A stretch of DNA of 52,039 nt from Caryophanales bacterium (lineage in GTDB: Bacteria > Bacillota > Bacilli > CAJFEE01), in NCBI GenBank assembly GCA_029256085.1, contig JAQSYP010000012.1, forward strand, positions 1 to 52,039. The letters are read 5' to 3'. Positions 1-9,145 of this stretch are shown one piece after another; position 1 is the first letter of the stretch; each line of letters opens with the position of its first letter. Both the position numbers and the translations under genes were made by a program. Below the pieces are notes generated by a model, which searched no databases, was not told the DNA's origin, and saw only the letters and a program-made list of their open reading frames with translations.

Positions 1-9
1 CTCCATAAA
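1..9 (-). rRNA. 16S rRNA, first bases only (5' end)
   Basis: Read on the minus strand, the extreme left edge ends in TTTATGGAG directly after a typical Bacillus pre-16S leader (AATGAGCT...AAACTTTT). In Bacillus this leader runs straight into the conserved AGAGTTTGATCC start of 16S. Only about nine bases of the mature RNA can lie inside the window, and the rest is beyond the edge. The exact mature 5' end is inferred from the B. subtilis pattern. Confidence 0.7.
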
Positions 10-99
10 AAGTTTGTAGCTCATTATTTTAAAACATAAATTGACGCTTGGTTTTGTTGGTTGTTCAGTTTTCAAAGAGCACTATGTCGCAATGGCGAC
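10..99 (-). other. rRNA operon leader with boxA-like antiterminator and small hairpin
   Basis: This is the transcribed leader between the rRNA promoter and 16S. It opens with a perfect five-pair hairpin (GTCGC, loop CATT, GCGAC at 86-99). A boxA-like element TGCTCTTTGAAAAC (68-81) follows, then CTGAAC and AAGCGTCAATTT, which are characteristic of Bacillus pre-16S leaders. BoxA recruits the Nus factors that make rRNA transcription resistant to termination. The identity rests on sequence resemblance only. Confidence 0.75.
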
Positions 100-105
100 C
101 TTCTT

Positions 106-134
106 AATTTACCATTTTCACCACAAGAAGTCAA
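106..134 (-). promoter_or_regulatory. rRNA operon sigma-A promoter
   Basis: On the minus strand there is a -35 element TTGACT (129-134), a 17-nt spacer and a -10 element TAAATT (106-111), placing the transcript start near position 99. An AT-rich, UP-element-like stretch lies just upstream (AAAACTTTTAAAATAAA). It drives the rRNA operon that continues off the left edge. Only one promoter is clear, whereas Bacillus rRNA operons often have two in tandem; no equally good second copy is seen. Confidence 0.75.
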
Positions 135-242
135 CACTTTATTTTAAAAGTTTTTAACATCAAAACGTTGTTATCTTTTGGTGACTTTTCCTATTATAAG
201 CAGATAATTAATATAATGCAATAGTTTTTACTTAGAAAATAA

Positions 243-274
243 CCCCTTAGTTCCAACTCTTAGGAATTAAGGGG
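243..274 (-). terminator. Rho-independent terminator of lysS
   Basis: A 12-bp stem with one mismatch (CCCCTTAGTTCC paired with GGAATTAAGGGG) and a short loop lies just after the lysS stop codon. A U-rich run (TTATTTTCT) follows on the minus strand. It separates lysS from the downstream rRNA promoter. Confidence 0.85.
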
Positions 275-287
275 CTAAGTGTAGTTA

Positions 288-1784
<1,497 letters not shown>

Positions 1785-1836
1785 CTATTTATTATAAATA
1801 TTAATTAAAATCAAACTATTAGATATGTATATAAAA

Positions 1837-1857
1837 ATGCCAGTTCGTAACTGGCAT
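1837..1857 (-). terminator. Terminator at the end of the folate operon (after dusB)
   Basis: A perfect nine-pair hairpin (ATGCCAGTT / AACTGGCAT) with a 3-nt loop is followed on the minus strand by TTTTTATATA. It lies between dusB and lysS. The pab-fol operon therefore probably ends here rather than always reading into lysS. Confidence 0.85.
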
Positions 1858-1885
1858 TAGTCTAACATTAAATATATATTATAAT

Positions 1886-2872
1886 TTAAACTGTTTCAAC
1901 CTTATATACACCTTTGATGTAATTATCGAGAAGTGTTTTTAATTCTTCTTCAGTATTACATTCATTTATTAAGTTTCTTACACGTGCGTTACCTTTCATG
2001 CCTTTTAAGTACCATGCAGCGTGCTTTCTCATTTCTTTAACCGCAATTAACTCACCTTTTATTTTTACAAGTCTATCCAAATGTAAAAGACATACATCAA
2101 TCTTCTCTTTATCAGTTGGCTGAGGAGACAGCTCACCTGTTTCAAGGTATTTTACTGTTTGATATATCATCCAAGGGTTTCCGAGTGCAGCCCTACCAAT
2201 CATAACGCCATCGACACCAGTTTCATCTAACATCCGTTTTGCCTCATATGGAGAAATTACATCACCATTGCCAATAACAGGAATATTAACTGCTTCTTTA
2301 ACTTGTCTTATATAATCCCAATTAGCTTTACCTTCATACATTTGCACTCTAGTTCTTCCATGTACAGCAACCGCTTTAGCCCCAGCACTTTCAACAGCCT
2401 TAGCATTTTCCAAAACAAAAATACGGTCTTCATCCCATCCTAACCGCATTTTTACAGTAACTGGTTTTTCAACTTCTTTTACAACAGCACTTACAACTTC
2501 ATATATTTTATTCGTATCAAGAAGCCATTTTGCTCCAGCATCACTTTTGGTTATCTTAGGAACAGGACAACCCATATTTATATCAATTATATCAGCATTC
2601 GAATTCTTATCTACGAACTTCGCTGCTTCAACTAAAGAGTCCACCTCTCCACCAAAAATTTGAAGACTTAATGGCTTTTCCCTTTCATCTATATAAAGCA
2701 TGTCTAAAGTTTTCTGGTTGTTATATAAAAGCGCCTTATCGCTTACCATTTCTGCACAAACCAATCCAGCGCCAAATTCTTTGATTAATAGTCGGAATGC
2801 CGAATTACATACACCCGCCATCGGTGCTAGCACTACAGGATTCTTAATATTAACGTCTCCGATGTTAAACAT
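1886..2872 (-). CDS. dusB: tRNA-dihydrouridine synthase (DusB type)
   Basis: FMN- and NADPH-dependent enzyme that reduces uridines in the tRNA D-loop. The TIM-barrel fold shows the family signatures: APMAGVCNSAFR near the N-terminus, the catalytic cysteine C102 in INMGCPVPKI, and the FMN-phosphate-binding GNGDV and MIGRAALGNPW segments in the second half. Length (328 residues) is normal. Its ATG overlaps the yazB stop by one base (TAATG), indicating translational coupling at the end of the folate operon. It corresponds to B. subtilis yacF. DusB-type assignment is by operon position and similarity. Confidence 0.93.
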   Translation of the reverse strand: MFNIGDVNIKNPVVLAPMAGVCNSAFRLLIKEFGAGLVCAEMVSDKALLYNNQKTLDMLYIDEREKPLSLQIFGGEVDSLVEAAKFVDKNSNADIIDINMGCPVPKITKSDAGAKWLLDTNKIYEVVSAVVKEVEKPVTVKMRLGWDEDRIFVLENAKAVESAGAKAVAVHGRTRVQMYEGKANWDYIRQVKEAVNIPVIGNGDVISPYEAKRMLDETGVDGVMIGRAALGNPWMIYQTVKYLETGELSPQPTDKEKIDVCLLHLDRLVKIKGELIAVKEMRKHAAWYLKGMKGNARVRNLINECNTEEELKTLLDNYIKGVYKVETV

Positions 2873-3102
2873 TAGACCTCTCCTTCCAATTGTGTATCCT
2901 CTCTTGGCACTAATTCTTCCCTTGATATATTTAGTAAATTAATTATGTTATCCAAAATATTATCATTTGGCATCTTATTTCCACGCTCTATCTCACCTAG
3001 CAATGTAACTGAAACCCCAAGTTCTTTCGCAAATGAATCCTGGGTATATCCTTTTAACTTTCGAAAAGCTCTAATACGCCTTCCCCATCTTTCAGCTTCC
3101 AT
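2872..3102 (-). CDS. yazB: Small Xre-type helix-turn-helix protein YazB
   Basis: A 76-residue protein with a Cro/CI-type DNA-binding domain filling most of its length (IRAFRKLKGYTQDSFAKEL through SVTLLGEIERGNKMP, about residues 10-46). The target is unknown. A good ribosome binding site (AGGGG, eight bases before ATG) supports the start, even though the gene overlaps the end of folK by 49 bases. The same gene sits between folK and dusB in B. subtilis, and its conservation there suggests a role tied to this operon. No experimental function is known to me. Confidence 0.88.
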   Translation of the reverse strand: MEAERWGRRIRAFRKLKGYTQDSFAKELGVSVTLLGEIERGNKMPNDNILDNIINLLNISREELVPREDTQLEGEV

Positions 3103-3572
3103 ATTTTTACCCCTTCATCTCTCAATAAACTATTCTCAAAATTTATTATACTAAGTTGATTATCCTCTAAAGAGCTCTTAATTTCGTATAGTGGTATTAG
3201 TACAAATGCTCTTTCATTGATTCTAGGGTGTGGTATTGTAAGAACGTCTGAGTTTTCGTATTCGTTATTATAAAGCAACATATCAAGATCAATTGTTCGA
3301 GGACCCCACCTGACTAATCTCTCTCTTTCTAATTCTATCTCTATTCTTTGGGTCAACTCTAATAATTTATAAGGATTCAAACTTGTTTTAACAATTAATA
3401 TCATATTTAGAAAATTATCTTGTTCTTCGTATCCAATCGGATCAGTCTCATAAATTGATGAAAAGTCTTCTATAGTAATATTACTATCTAAAATACTTTG
3501 TACAGCATTCTTTAAGTAAAGAAGTCTAGGTTCAATGTTTGTCCCGAGGCTAATCACTACCTTATTACTCAC
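3054..3572 (-). CDS. folK: 6-hydroxymethyl-7,8-dihydropterin pyrophosphokinase
   Basis: Transfers pyrophosphate from ATP to 6-hydroxymethyl-dihydropterin, the step that activates the pterin for dihydropteroate synthase. The 172-residue protein starts VVISLGTN and carries the HPPK signature RWGPRTIDLDMLLY (from residue 88) plus PHPRINERAFVLIPL. It starts inside the folB stop codon (4-nt ATGA overlap) and ends inside yazB, so the genes are tightly coupled. Confidence 0.96.
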   Translation of the reverse strand: MSNKVVISLGTNIEPRLLYLKNAVQSILDSNITIEDFSSIYETDPIGYEEQDNFLNMILIVKTSLNPYKLLELTQRIEIELERERLVRWGPRTIDLDMLLYNNEYENSDVLTIPHPRINERAFVLIPLYEIKSSLEDNQLSIINFENSLLRDEGVKIWKLKDGEGVLELFES

Positions 3573-3931
3573 TTTTTTGACCTCTTGATTACTATTCCAA
3601 CATTGTCATAATATCCTTGAATCGGTGGATTTGGTTTTACAATTTTTACTTTACATGATTTCGCAATTATAAATGTATCTAAAATTGTATTAGCAATATT
3701 TTCTGCAACATTCTCAAGTAATTTACTTGCCCTTTGTTCTGCATATTCTTTACATATGTCATATACTTCAGCATAGTTAATTGTGTGTTCAAGCTCATCC
3801 GTTTCCCCAGCTTGTCTTAAATCAGCTTTTATTTCTACATCCACAATGAATTTTTGGCCTAGTTTATTTTCCTCAGGTAGACAACCATGGTATCCATAAA
3901 ACTCAAGCCCGTTTAGTAAGATCTTATCCAT
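3569..3931 (-). CDS. folB: Dihydroneopterin aldolase
   Basis: Cleaves 7,8-dihydroneopterin to 6-hydroxymethyl-dihydropterin and glycolaldehyde in folate synthesis. The 120-residue product is the usual size and has the family pattern FYGYHGCLPEENKLGQKFIVD (from residue 12), TINYAEVYD and the C-terminal KPNPPIQG with its catalytic-region lysine. It overlaps folP by 8 nt and folK by 4 nt in the operon. Confidence 0.96.
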   Translation of the reverse strand: MDKILLNGLEFYGYHGCLPEENKLGQKFIVDVEIKADLRQAGETDELEHTINYAEVYDICKEYAEQRASKLLENVAENIANTILDTFIIAKSCKVKIVKPNPPIQGYYDNVGIVIKRSKK

Positions 3932-4781
3932 TTACAAACCCTCTTTTTCCTGTTAGGACGTCCATTACTTTAGCAGCTCTACTAACTTCTTTAACATCAT
4001 GAACCCGCATAATTTCGATATTATTTAATATACCATAGCATACAGTAGAAATCGTACCTTCTGTTCTTTGATTTACTGGTAAGTCTAAAATTAAACCTAT
4101 AAAAGATTTTCTAGAAGTTCCTAGAAGTACAGGGAATCCTAATTTTTTTATTTCACTAATATTTTGTAATAAGGTTATATTTTGTTGCGGTGTTTTTGCA
4201 AAACCAATACCTGGATCAAGTATTATGTTTTCTTCTTTTACGCCGTTACACTTTGCAATACTTATACTCTCTTTTAAGTCAGCTACAACATCCTCTATGA
4301 AATTACTGTAATTATTATTTTCTCTATTATGCATTAATACGATAGGCACATTATAGTTAGCAGCAACTTTTGCTATATCTGGCTCATACTTAGCTCCCCA
4401 GACATCATTTATAATACTAGCACCAGATTCACATGCAAGCTCTGCCACTTTTGCTTTATATGTATCAATAGATATTGGCACATTAATATCTTTACTAATG
4501 TGTTTAATTATCGGTATAACTCTATTGATTTCTTCCTCAGCACTTAGCATCTTAGAACCCGGTCTAGTTGATTCGCCACCAATATCAATAATCTGTGCCC
4601 CATCTTCTATTAGCAATTTAGCTTTTTTAAGTGCATCCTCGCTATTTGTATAAAGACCTCCGTCTGAAAATGAATCAGGGGTAACATTTAAAATTCCCAT
4701 AATTATCGTACCATTGTCTAAACTTAATCTATATTTACCTGCATTAATAAATCTATTTACTGATGAAGTTAAGCTAACCAT
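3924..4781 (-). CDS. folP: Dihydropteroate synthase
   Basis: Condenses p-aminobenzoate with dihydropterin pyrophosphate; this is the target of sulfonamides (called sul in B. subtilis). The 285-residue TIM barrel contains both signatures, ILNVTPDSFSDGG (residues 30-42) and GGESTRPGS (about 68-76), and later LDPGIGFAKT and LLGTSRKSF. Its ATG overlaps the pabC stop by one base (TAATG). The gene lies directly after the three pab genes, so substrate supply and use are co-transcribed. Confidence 0.97.
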   Translation of the reverse strand: MVSLTSSVNRFINAGKYRLSLDNGTIIMGILNVTPDSFSDGGLYTNSEDALKKAKLLIEDGAQIIDIGGESTRPGSKMLSAEEEINRVIPIIKHISKDINVPISIDTYKAKVAELACESGASIINDVWGAKYEPDIAKVAANYNVPIVLMHNRENNNYSNFIEDVVADLKESISIAKCNGVKEENIILDPGIGFAKTPQQNITLLQNISEIKKLGFPVLLGTSRKSFIGLILDLPVNQRTEGTISTVCYGILNNIEIMRVHDVKEVSRAAKVMDVLTGKRGFVNG

Positions 4782-5623
4782 TACATTTCCGCCTTAAGTA
4801 GAAGATTTTTACTATATAAATTTCTAATCTTATTTGTTAATTCCCCATTTACTCCTAAAAAATCCATCTCATTGACCTTAGCAACAGGCACTACACCTTG
4901 AATTGAGTTGCATAGAAAAACTTCATCACATTTTTTAATAAAATTTATATCAAAAGTTCCTGTTATAACCTTAATATTATTTCTACTACATAATTCAATA
5001 ATATAGTTCCTCGTAATTCCTTCAAGAATGCCAGTTTTACTTGACGGAGTATACAATGCATTTTCTCTAACAAGAAATATGTTAGAAACTAAACCTTCTG
5101 CAATAAATCCGTCTTTAGTTAAAAATACGCCTTCAGTATTTATATAATCATCTAGTTCATATCTGCCTAAGATACTATTAAGATAATGATGACTCTTTAA
5201 CCGGACTTCACCTTCAGGAGTATTACGAATAGTATTTAAAATTACACAGTGCTTTTCTAATGGCATTTGTGGGAGCTCTTTTATAAAAAGAAAACTATTA
5301 GGATTATCATAGTGTTTATTCGGTAGTCCTAGTGGCGCGACACCAGCGGAAATATTCAAACGAAAGTATCCGTCTTTAAGATTATTCGCCTCTAGTAGTT
5401 CTTTAACCCAGTGTGTGATCTTATCTAAAGTTAATGTGTTCCTAATTCTAAGAATACTTAAAGACTTACTTAATCTTCCGAAATGTTCATTTAACAATAA
5501 TACTTCACCATTGCTTGTCCTAAAAGTCTCGAAGACACCTACTCCATATAAAAAGCCATGATCAAATGGGGAAATACTCGCTTCATCCGACCTAATTAAA
5601 TTCCCATTTTGAATTATAATCAT
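4781..5623 (-). CDS. pabC: 4-amino-4-deoxychorismate lyase
   Basis: PLP enzyme of fold type IV that releases pyruvate from aminodeoxychorismate to give p-aminobenzoate. The 280-residue product has the family N-terminus (DHGFLYGVGVFETFR, residues 21-35), the PLP-binding lysine K143 in RLKSHHYLNS, and the EGLVSNIF segment that binds the cofactor. Position between pabA and folP favours the lyase over branched-chain or D-amino-acid aminotransferases, which share the fold. Confidence 0.94.
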   Translation of the reverse strand: MIIIQNGNLIRSDEASISPFDHGFLYGVGVFETFRTSNGEVLLLNEHFGRLSKSLSILRIRNTLTLDKITHWVKELLEANNLKDGYFRLNISAGVAPLGLPNKHYDNPNSFLFIKELPQMPLEKHCVILNTIRNTPEGEVRLKSHHYLNSILGRYELDDYINTEGVFLTKDGFIAEGLVSNIFLVRENALYTPSSKTGILEGITRNYIIELCSRNNIKVITGTFDINFIKKCDEVFLCNSIQGVVPVAKVNEMDFLGVNGELTNKIRNLYSKNLLLKAEM

Positions 5624-5637
5624 AGATACCTCTTAGC

Positions 5638-6207
5638 TTACTTATATTGTTGAACAAAATTTGCAAGTAATTGTTTTCCATGAACGGTTAGTATAGATTC
5701 TGGATGGAATTGCAGTCCCTCGATTGGATATTCCTTGTGTCTAACTCCCATAACTATATCATTATCTGTCCACGAGCTAATTTCTAAGCAGTCTGGAATA
5801 CTTTCTTTCTTTACAATTAATGAGTGGTACCTTGTCGCGACAAATGGGTTTGGTATATTTTTATATATTGTTTTGTTATCGTGTATCATTTTTGCAGTCT
5901 TCCCATGTACTGGGTAATTGGCTCTTATAACATCCCCACCGAAGGCTTGTGCAATTGCTTGATGACCTAAACAAACTCCCAAAATCGGAATTTTCCCCTT
6001 AAAGTATTTAATAGCTTCTAGACTTATTCCTGCCTCATTTGGAGTGCAAGGTCCTGGTGAAATTATTAAATATTTCGGATCTAGTTGCTCAATTTCTTGA
6101 ATTGTAACTTCGTTATTTCTTTTAACAACTAACGTTTCTCCTAACTCTCCTAAATACTGCACGAGATTATATGTAAATGAGTCATAATTATCAATCATTA
6201 AGATCAT
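5638..6207 (-). CDS. pabA: Glutamine amidotransferase subunit for p-aminobenzoate (and probably anthranilate) synthesis
   Basis: Class I amidotransferase that supplies ammonia to PabB; in B. subtilis the same protein (TrpG) also serves anthranilate synthase. The 189 residues contain the catalytic cysteine C79 (GVCLGHQ) and the His/Glu pair in QFHPES (H168, E170). A GTG three codons upstream also fits the frame. AGGTG six bases before the ATG, and the conserved start MILMIDNYDSFTYN, support the start used here. No series of GAG/UAG triplets (TRAP site) is visible before the start, unlike B. subtilis trpG. Confidence 0.95.
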   Translation of the reverse strand: MILMIDNYDSFTYNLVQYLGELGETLVVKRNNEVTIQEIEQLDPKYLIISPGPCTPNEAGISLEAIKYFKGKIPILGVCLGHQAIAQAFGGDVIRANYPVHGKTAKMIHDNKTIYKNIPNPFVATRYHSLIVKKESIPDCLEISSWTDNDIVMGVRHKEYPIEGLQFHPESILTVHGKQLLANFVQQYK

Positions 6208-6227
6208 ATTTTTCACCTGAAGAGTCC

Positions 6228-7643
6228 CTAGATTTTTTCTGTTTCTGCTTTAGCTGTCCATAATGCTGTGGCTTTTTTTAAAGATTCTTTATACTCATGT
6301 TTCGGACTTGAATCAATAACAACGCCAGCCCCTGCTTGTACATACGCTATTCCATCCTTAGCTAATAGTGTTCTAATAACTATGTTTAACTCCATATTTT
6401 CGTTAAAGCCTATCCAACCGATTGAACCTGTATATATTCCTCTTCTAATTGGCTCAAGTTCTTCAATTATTTCCATTGTTCTAACTTTTGGTGCACCAGT
6501 TATCGTTCCACCAGGAAACATCGCTTTTACGATATCTATATTATCCATGTTTTCTTCAAGAACACCTTGTACATTTGAAACTATATGCATAACATGAGAA
6601 TACTTTTCAATTACCATCAATTCGTTAACTTCTACTGTACCATATTTACTTACTTTTCCGAGGTCATTACGTTCTAAGTCAACTAGCATAATGTGTTCAG
6701 CACATTCTTTTTCACTCATTAGAAGCTCATTTATTAATCGATCTTCATCTTCTTTTGATACTCCACGGGACCTAGTACCAGCAATGGGTCTAGTATTTAG
6801 CTTCTTTCCAAATCTATTTGCTAAAAGCTCAGGAGATCCTGATGAAATTTGAAAATCTTTGCAGTCCATATAAGCCATATATGGTGAAGGGTTGATTTGT
6901 CTTAGAGTAGTATAAATGTCTAGAGGGTCACTTTTTAACATTTGTGATTGTCTAGTTGAAAGGTTTACTTGAAATACGTCTCCAGCAGCTATATATTCTC
7001 GTATTTTTTCAACAGCAATTCCAAAATCATTCTCATTAAAAGAATACTCCATACTATCGCTAAAATTGTCTTTCAATTGATATTCTTGTTTCATTTCTTC
7101 AGTGCTTTTCAACCACAAATCTTTATAATTTTGCAATTTTTGATCTATCTCAAAATTAGATTCGTTTGTTTGATTAGTTATTATCCATAGCGCTAATTCC
7201 TTGTGATCATAAACAAATACATCGTTATACACATAAAATAAAAGTTCAGGTAAATCTAAATCATCAACTGCTGCTGATGGAATATTTTCAATATATCGCA
7301 TACAATCATACGAGAAAAAGCCGATTAAGCCACCACTAAAATATGGAAGGTTCTCATCAACAATAGATCTATAATCTATAAGTACTTCTCTGAGTTTATC
7401 TAAAATATTACCCTGATATTCTTTTACTGATGTATTTGATGTAACTTTAAGAATAGAATTTTTACCTTCAATAATAGCTTCTGGATCTAATCCTACTATT
7501 GAATACCTACCATCTCTCGCACTATCAAGAATACAATGGTTGACTTTATCTTTAGATAAATATTTATATTGATCAAAAAATGATTTTTCATATGTGATTT
7601 TAATTCCAACGGGTTTTCTTTTAATCTCAGGTTCTAATTTCAA
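6228..7643 (-). CDS. pabB: Aminodeoxychorismate synthase component I
   Basis: Chorismate-utilising enzyme that forms 4-amino-4-deoxychorismate with PabA. The 471-residue protein has the TrpE-type N-terminal domain and the chorismate-binding domain. Key segments are DVFQVNLSTRQ, IAGTRSRGVSKEDED, LLMSEKECAEHIMLVDLERNDLG and FPGGTITGAPKVR. It begins with TTG; AGGAG nine bases upstream supports this and no in-frame ATG is nearby. It is the first gene of the folate operon, 11-20 bases ahead of pabA. The alternative assignment, anthranilate synthase TrpE, is disfavoured by the pabC/folP neighbours. Confidence 0.94.
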   Translation of the reverse strand: MKLEPEIKRKPVGIKITYEKSFFDQYKYLSKDKVNHCILDSARDGRYSIVGLDPEAIIEGKNSILKVTSNTSVKEYQGNILDKLREVLIDYRSIVDENLPYFSGGLIGFFSYDCMRYIENIPSAAVDDLDLPELLFYVYNDVFVYDHKELALWIITNQTNESNFEIDQKLQNYKDLWLKSTEEMKQEYQLKDNFSDSMEYSFNENDFGIAVEKIREYIAAGDVFQVNLSTRQSQMLKSDPLDIYTTLRQINPSPYMAYMDCKDFQISSGSPELLANRFGKKLNTRPIAGTRSRGVSKEDEDRLINELLMSEKECAEHIMLVDLERNDLGKVSKYGTVEVNELMVIEKYSHVMHIVSNVQGVLEENMDNIDIVKAMFPGGTITGAPKVRTMEIIEELEPIRRGIYTGSIGWIGFNENMELNIVIRTLLAKDGIAYVQAGAGVVIDSSPKHEYKESLKKATALWTAKAETEKI

Positions 7644-7677
7644 ATATGATTCACTCCTCTTAATACATATGCCTATT

Positions 7678-7705
7678 TTATTATATTTGTTTAGCTATAA
7701 GTCAA
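7678..7705 (-). promoter_or_regulatory. Candidate sigma-A promoter of the pab-fol operon
   Basis: Minus strand: TTGACT (7700-7705), 16-nt spacer, TAATAA (7678-7683), about 35 bases before the pabB start. An overlapping TATAAT exists but would leave a spacer of only 14. Confidence 0.55.
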
Positions 7706-7779
7706 GTTTTAACTTTTATTTTAATGAACTTTATATTTCATTATATAAACTTTACTTTTTATAACGATTTTAATAAAAA

Positions 7780-7803
7780 AAACTTTGCATTGCCAAGTCC
7801 TTA
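7780..7803 (-). terminator. Terminator-like hairpin upstream of pabB
   Basis: On the minus strand, ACTTGGC-AAT-GCAAAGT forms a short imperfect stem followed by TTTTTTTTATT. It lies between the intergenic repeats and the pabB promoter. It would shield the folate operon from transcription reading in from cysK. The same ACTTGGC/GCCAAGT type of hairpin recurs elsewhere in the window. Confidence 0.5.
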
Positions 7804-7822
7804 AAAAAGAAAATATTACTTT

Positions 7823-7954
7823 ATTACACGAAGCTGGAAACTGCGAGACTCCAGCGGGAACAGCACGAGCCGAAAATCCATTTTTGCTAGTGAAACTAGC
7901 AAAAATTAGTTGAGGCCGTGCCCGCGGAAAGCGAGTAGTTTCTGCGAGTGTAAT
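7823..7954. repeat. Long-hairpin intergenic repeat, family A, copy 1 (with an internal perfect hairpin)
   Basis: This non-coding element is bounded by perfect 7-bp inverted ends (ATTACAC / GTGTAAT). It carries family marks GCGAGACTCC on the left and GCGGAAAGCGAGTAG on the right. The arms are partly complementary (GAAACT/AGTTTC, GCGGG/CCCGC, GCACG/CGTGC). Its centre is replaced by a perfect 10-bp hairpin (TTTTTGCTAG, loop TGAAA, CTAGCAAAAA at 7881-7905). It is more GC-rich than its surroundings and has no open frame of interest. Repeats of this kind are common in Bacillaceae intergenic regions; function is unknown to me. Confidence 0.8.
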
Positions 7955-7992
7955 TATTAGAAGTTTATACTTTCCTTATATATAAAGAAAAG

Positions 7993-8092
7993 TCGGCGAT
8001 TGCCGAACCTTAAGGGCGACGGCAGAGCCGTAGTTGCACTTATGCGTTAGGAAAGTATGAACTAGTCAGAAGTTTATACTTTCCTAATAGCC
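7993..8092 (-). repeat. 100-bp three-hairpin repeat, family B, copy 1
   Basis: This copy differs by eye at about nine of 100 positions from the copy at 21058-21157, and both lie immediately downstream of a gene terminator (here cysK, there yabR). Read on the minus strand it holds three stems. The first is GGAAAGTATAAACT paired with AGTTCATACTTTCC (one G-U), the second is ACGGCTCTGCCGT, and the third is CGGCAATCGCCG. A partial extra copy of the first arm (AGTTTATACTTTCC) lies just beyond it, near 7961-7975. No coding potential. Confidence 0.85.
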
Positions 8093-8123
8093 AAAAAAAA
8101 GACTTAATTTTATATTAAGCCTT
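8093..8123 (-). terminator. Terminator of cysK
   Basis: Minus strand: AAGGCTTAAT, loop ATAAA, ATTAAGTCTT (10 pairs including one G-U), then a run of T. It lies 13 bases after the cysK stop. Confidence 0.88.
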
Positions 8124-8136
8124 TTCTTAAAAATTT

Positions 8137-9057
8137 TTATTCAAATTGAAATAGTGGTGTACTTAGGTATCTTTCTCCATTAGATGGAATCACTGTTAAA
8201 ACTTTTTTGCCAGCGCCTAATCTCTTTGCAACTTGTAATGCTGCACAGACTGCTGCCCCTGAAGAAATACCTACTAAGATACCTTCATTGACTCCCATTT
8301 TTCTAGCATATTCAAAAGCCTCATCGTTACTAACTTTAATTACTTCATCATATATATTTTCATTTAATATGGAAGGTACAAATCCTGCTCCAATTCCCTG
8401 AATTTTATGTGGACCTGGATTTCCTCCTGATAATACTGGTGAATCCACAGGTTCAACTGCGATAATTTTGATCTCAGGATAATTACCCTTTAATACTTCA
8501 CCTGCACCTGTAATTGTTCCACCAGTACCAACACCAGCAACAAATGCATCTAATTGTTCGCCCATTTGTTTTACTATTTCAGGCCCAGTTGTTCTTCTGT
8601 GAATTTCTGGGTTAGATAAATTATTAAATTGCTGAGGCATGAAGTAACCTTTTTCTTTGGCGATTTCGTCCGCACGTTTTATCGCCCCCTTCATTCCCTC
8701 AGTCCCAGGAGTTAGAACTAATTCTGCCCCATATGCCCTTAATAAGTTTCTCCGTTCAACACTCATAGTTTCTGGCATAACTAATACTGCTTTATATCCT
8801 TTAGCGGCACATACCATCGCTAAGCCAATCCCTGTATTTCCACTTGTTGGCTCTACAATAGTATCTCCCGGCTTAATAATGCCTCTTTGTTCTGCATCTT
8901 CAATCATAGCAATAGCAATTCTATCTTTAACACTGCTTCCAGGGTTCATAAACTCTAACTTTACATAAACTTCAGCACTACCATCTTCGACTAACCTATT
9001 TAATTTTACAATTGGTGTTTCCCCAATCAATTCATGCACATAATTTGCCTTTTTCAT
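8137..9057 (-). CDS. cysK: Cysteine synthase A (O-acetylserine sulfhydrylase)
   Basis: PLP enzyme that makes L-cysteine from O-acetylserine and sulfide. The 306 residues contain the PLP lysine K44 (PGSSVKDR), the substrate loop TSGNTG (71-76), the phosphate-binding GTGGTITG loop and the C-terminal [18 protein letters not shown] three codons upstream extends the frame, but GGAG eight bases before this ATG and the start of B. subtilis CysK favour the shorter form. It is monocistronic, with its own promoter and terminator. In B. subtilis CysK also acts with the regulator CymR. Confidence 0.96.
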   Translation of the reverse strand: MKKANYVHELIGETPIVKLNRLVEDGSAEVYVKLEFMNPGSSVKDRIAIAMIEDAEQRGIIKPGDTIVEPTSGNTGIGLAMVCAAKGYKAVLVMPETMSVERRNLLRAYGAELVLTPGTEGMKGAIKRADEIAKEKGYFMPQQFNNLSNPEIHRRTTGPEIVKQMGEQLDAFVAGVGTGGTITGAGEVLKGNYPEIKIIAVEPVDSPVLSGGNPGPHKIQGIGAGFVPSILNENIYDEVIKVSNDEAFEYARKMGVNEGILVGISSGAAVCAALQVAKRLGAGKKVLTVIPSNGERYLSTPLFQFE

Positions 9058-9102
9058 AAAACCCACTCCAATCCCTAGTTATTTTATTGGTTTTATAAGA
9101 TA

Positions 9103-9132
9103 ATTTTATGATGTTTATTTAGTTTTTGTCAA
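9103..9132 (-). promoter_or_regulatory. Sigma-A promoter of cysK
   Basis: Minus strand: perfect -35 TTGACA (9127-9132), 18-nt spacer, -10 TAAAAT (9103-9108). Downstream, the 5' leader contains a CCAAT...ATTGG inverted repeat (near 9067-9092) that overlaps the ribosome binding site region. I see no convincing CymR box. Confidence 0.75.
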
Positions 9133-9145
9133 TTAATTTTACTTT

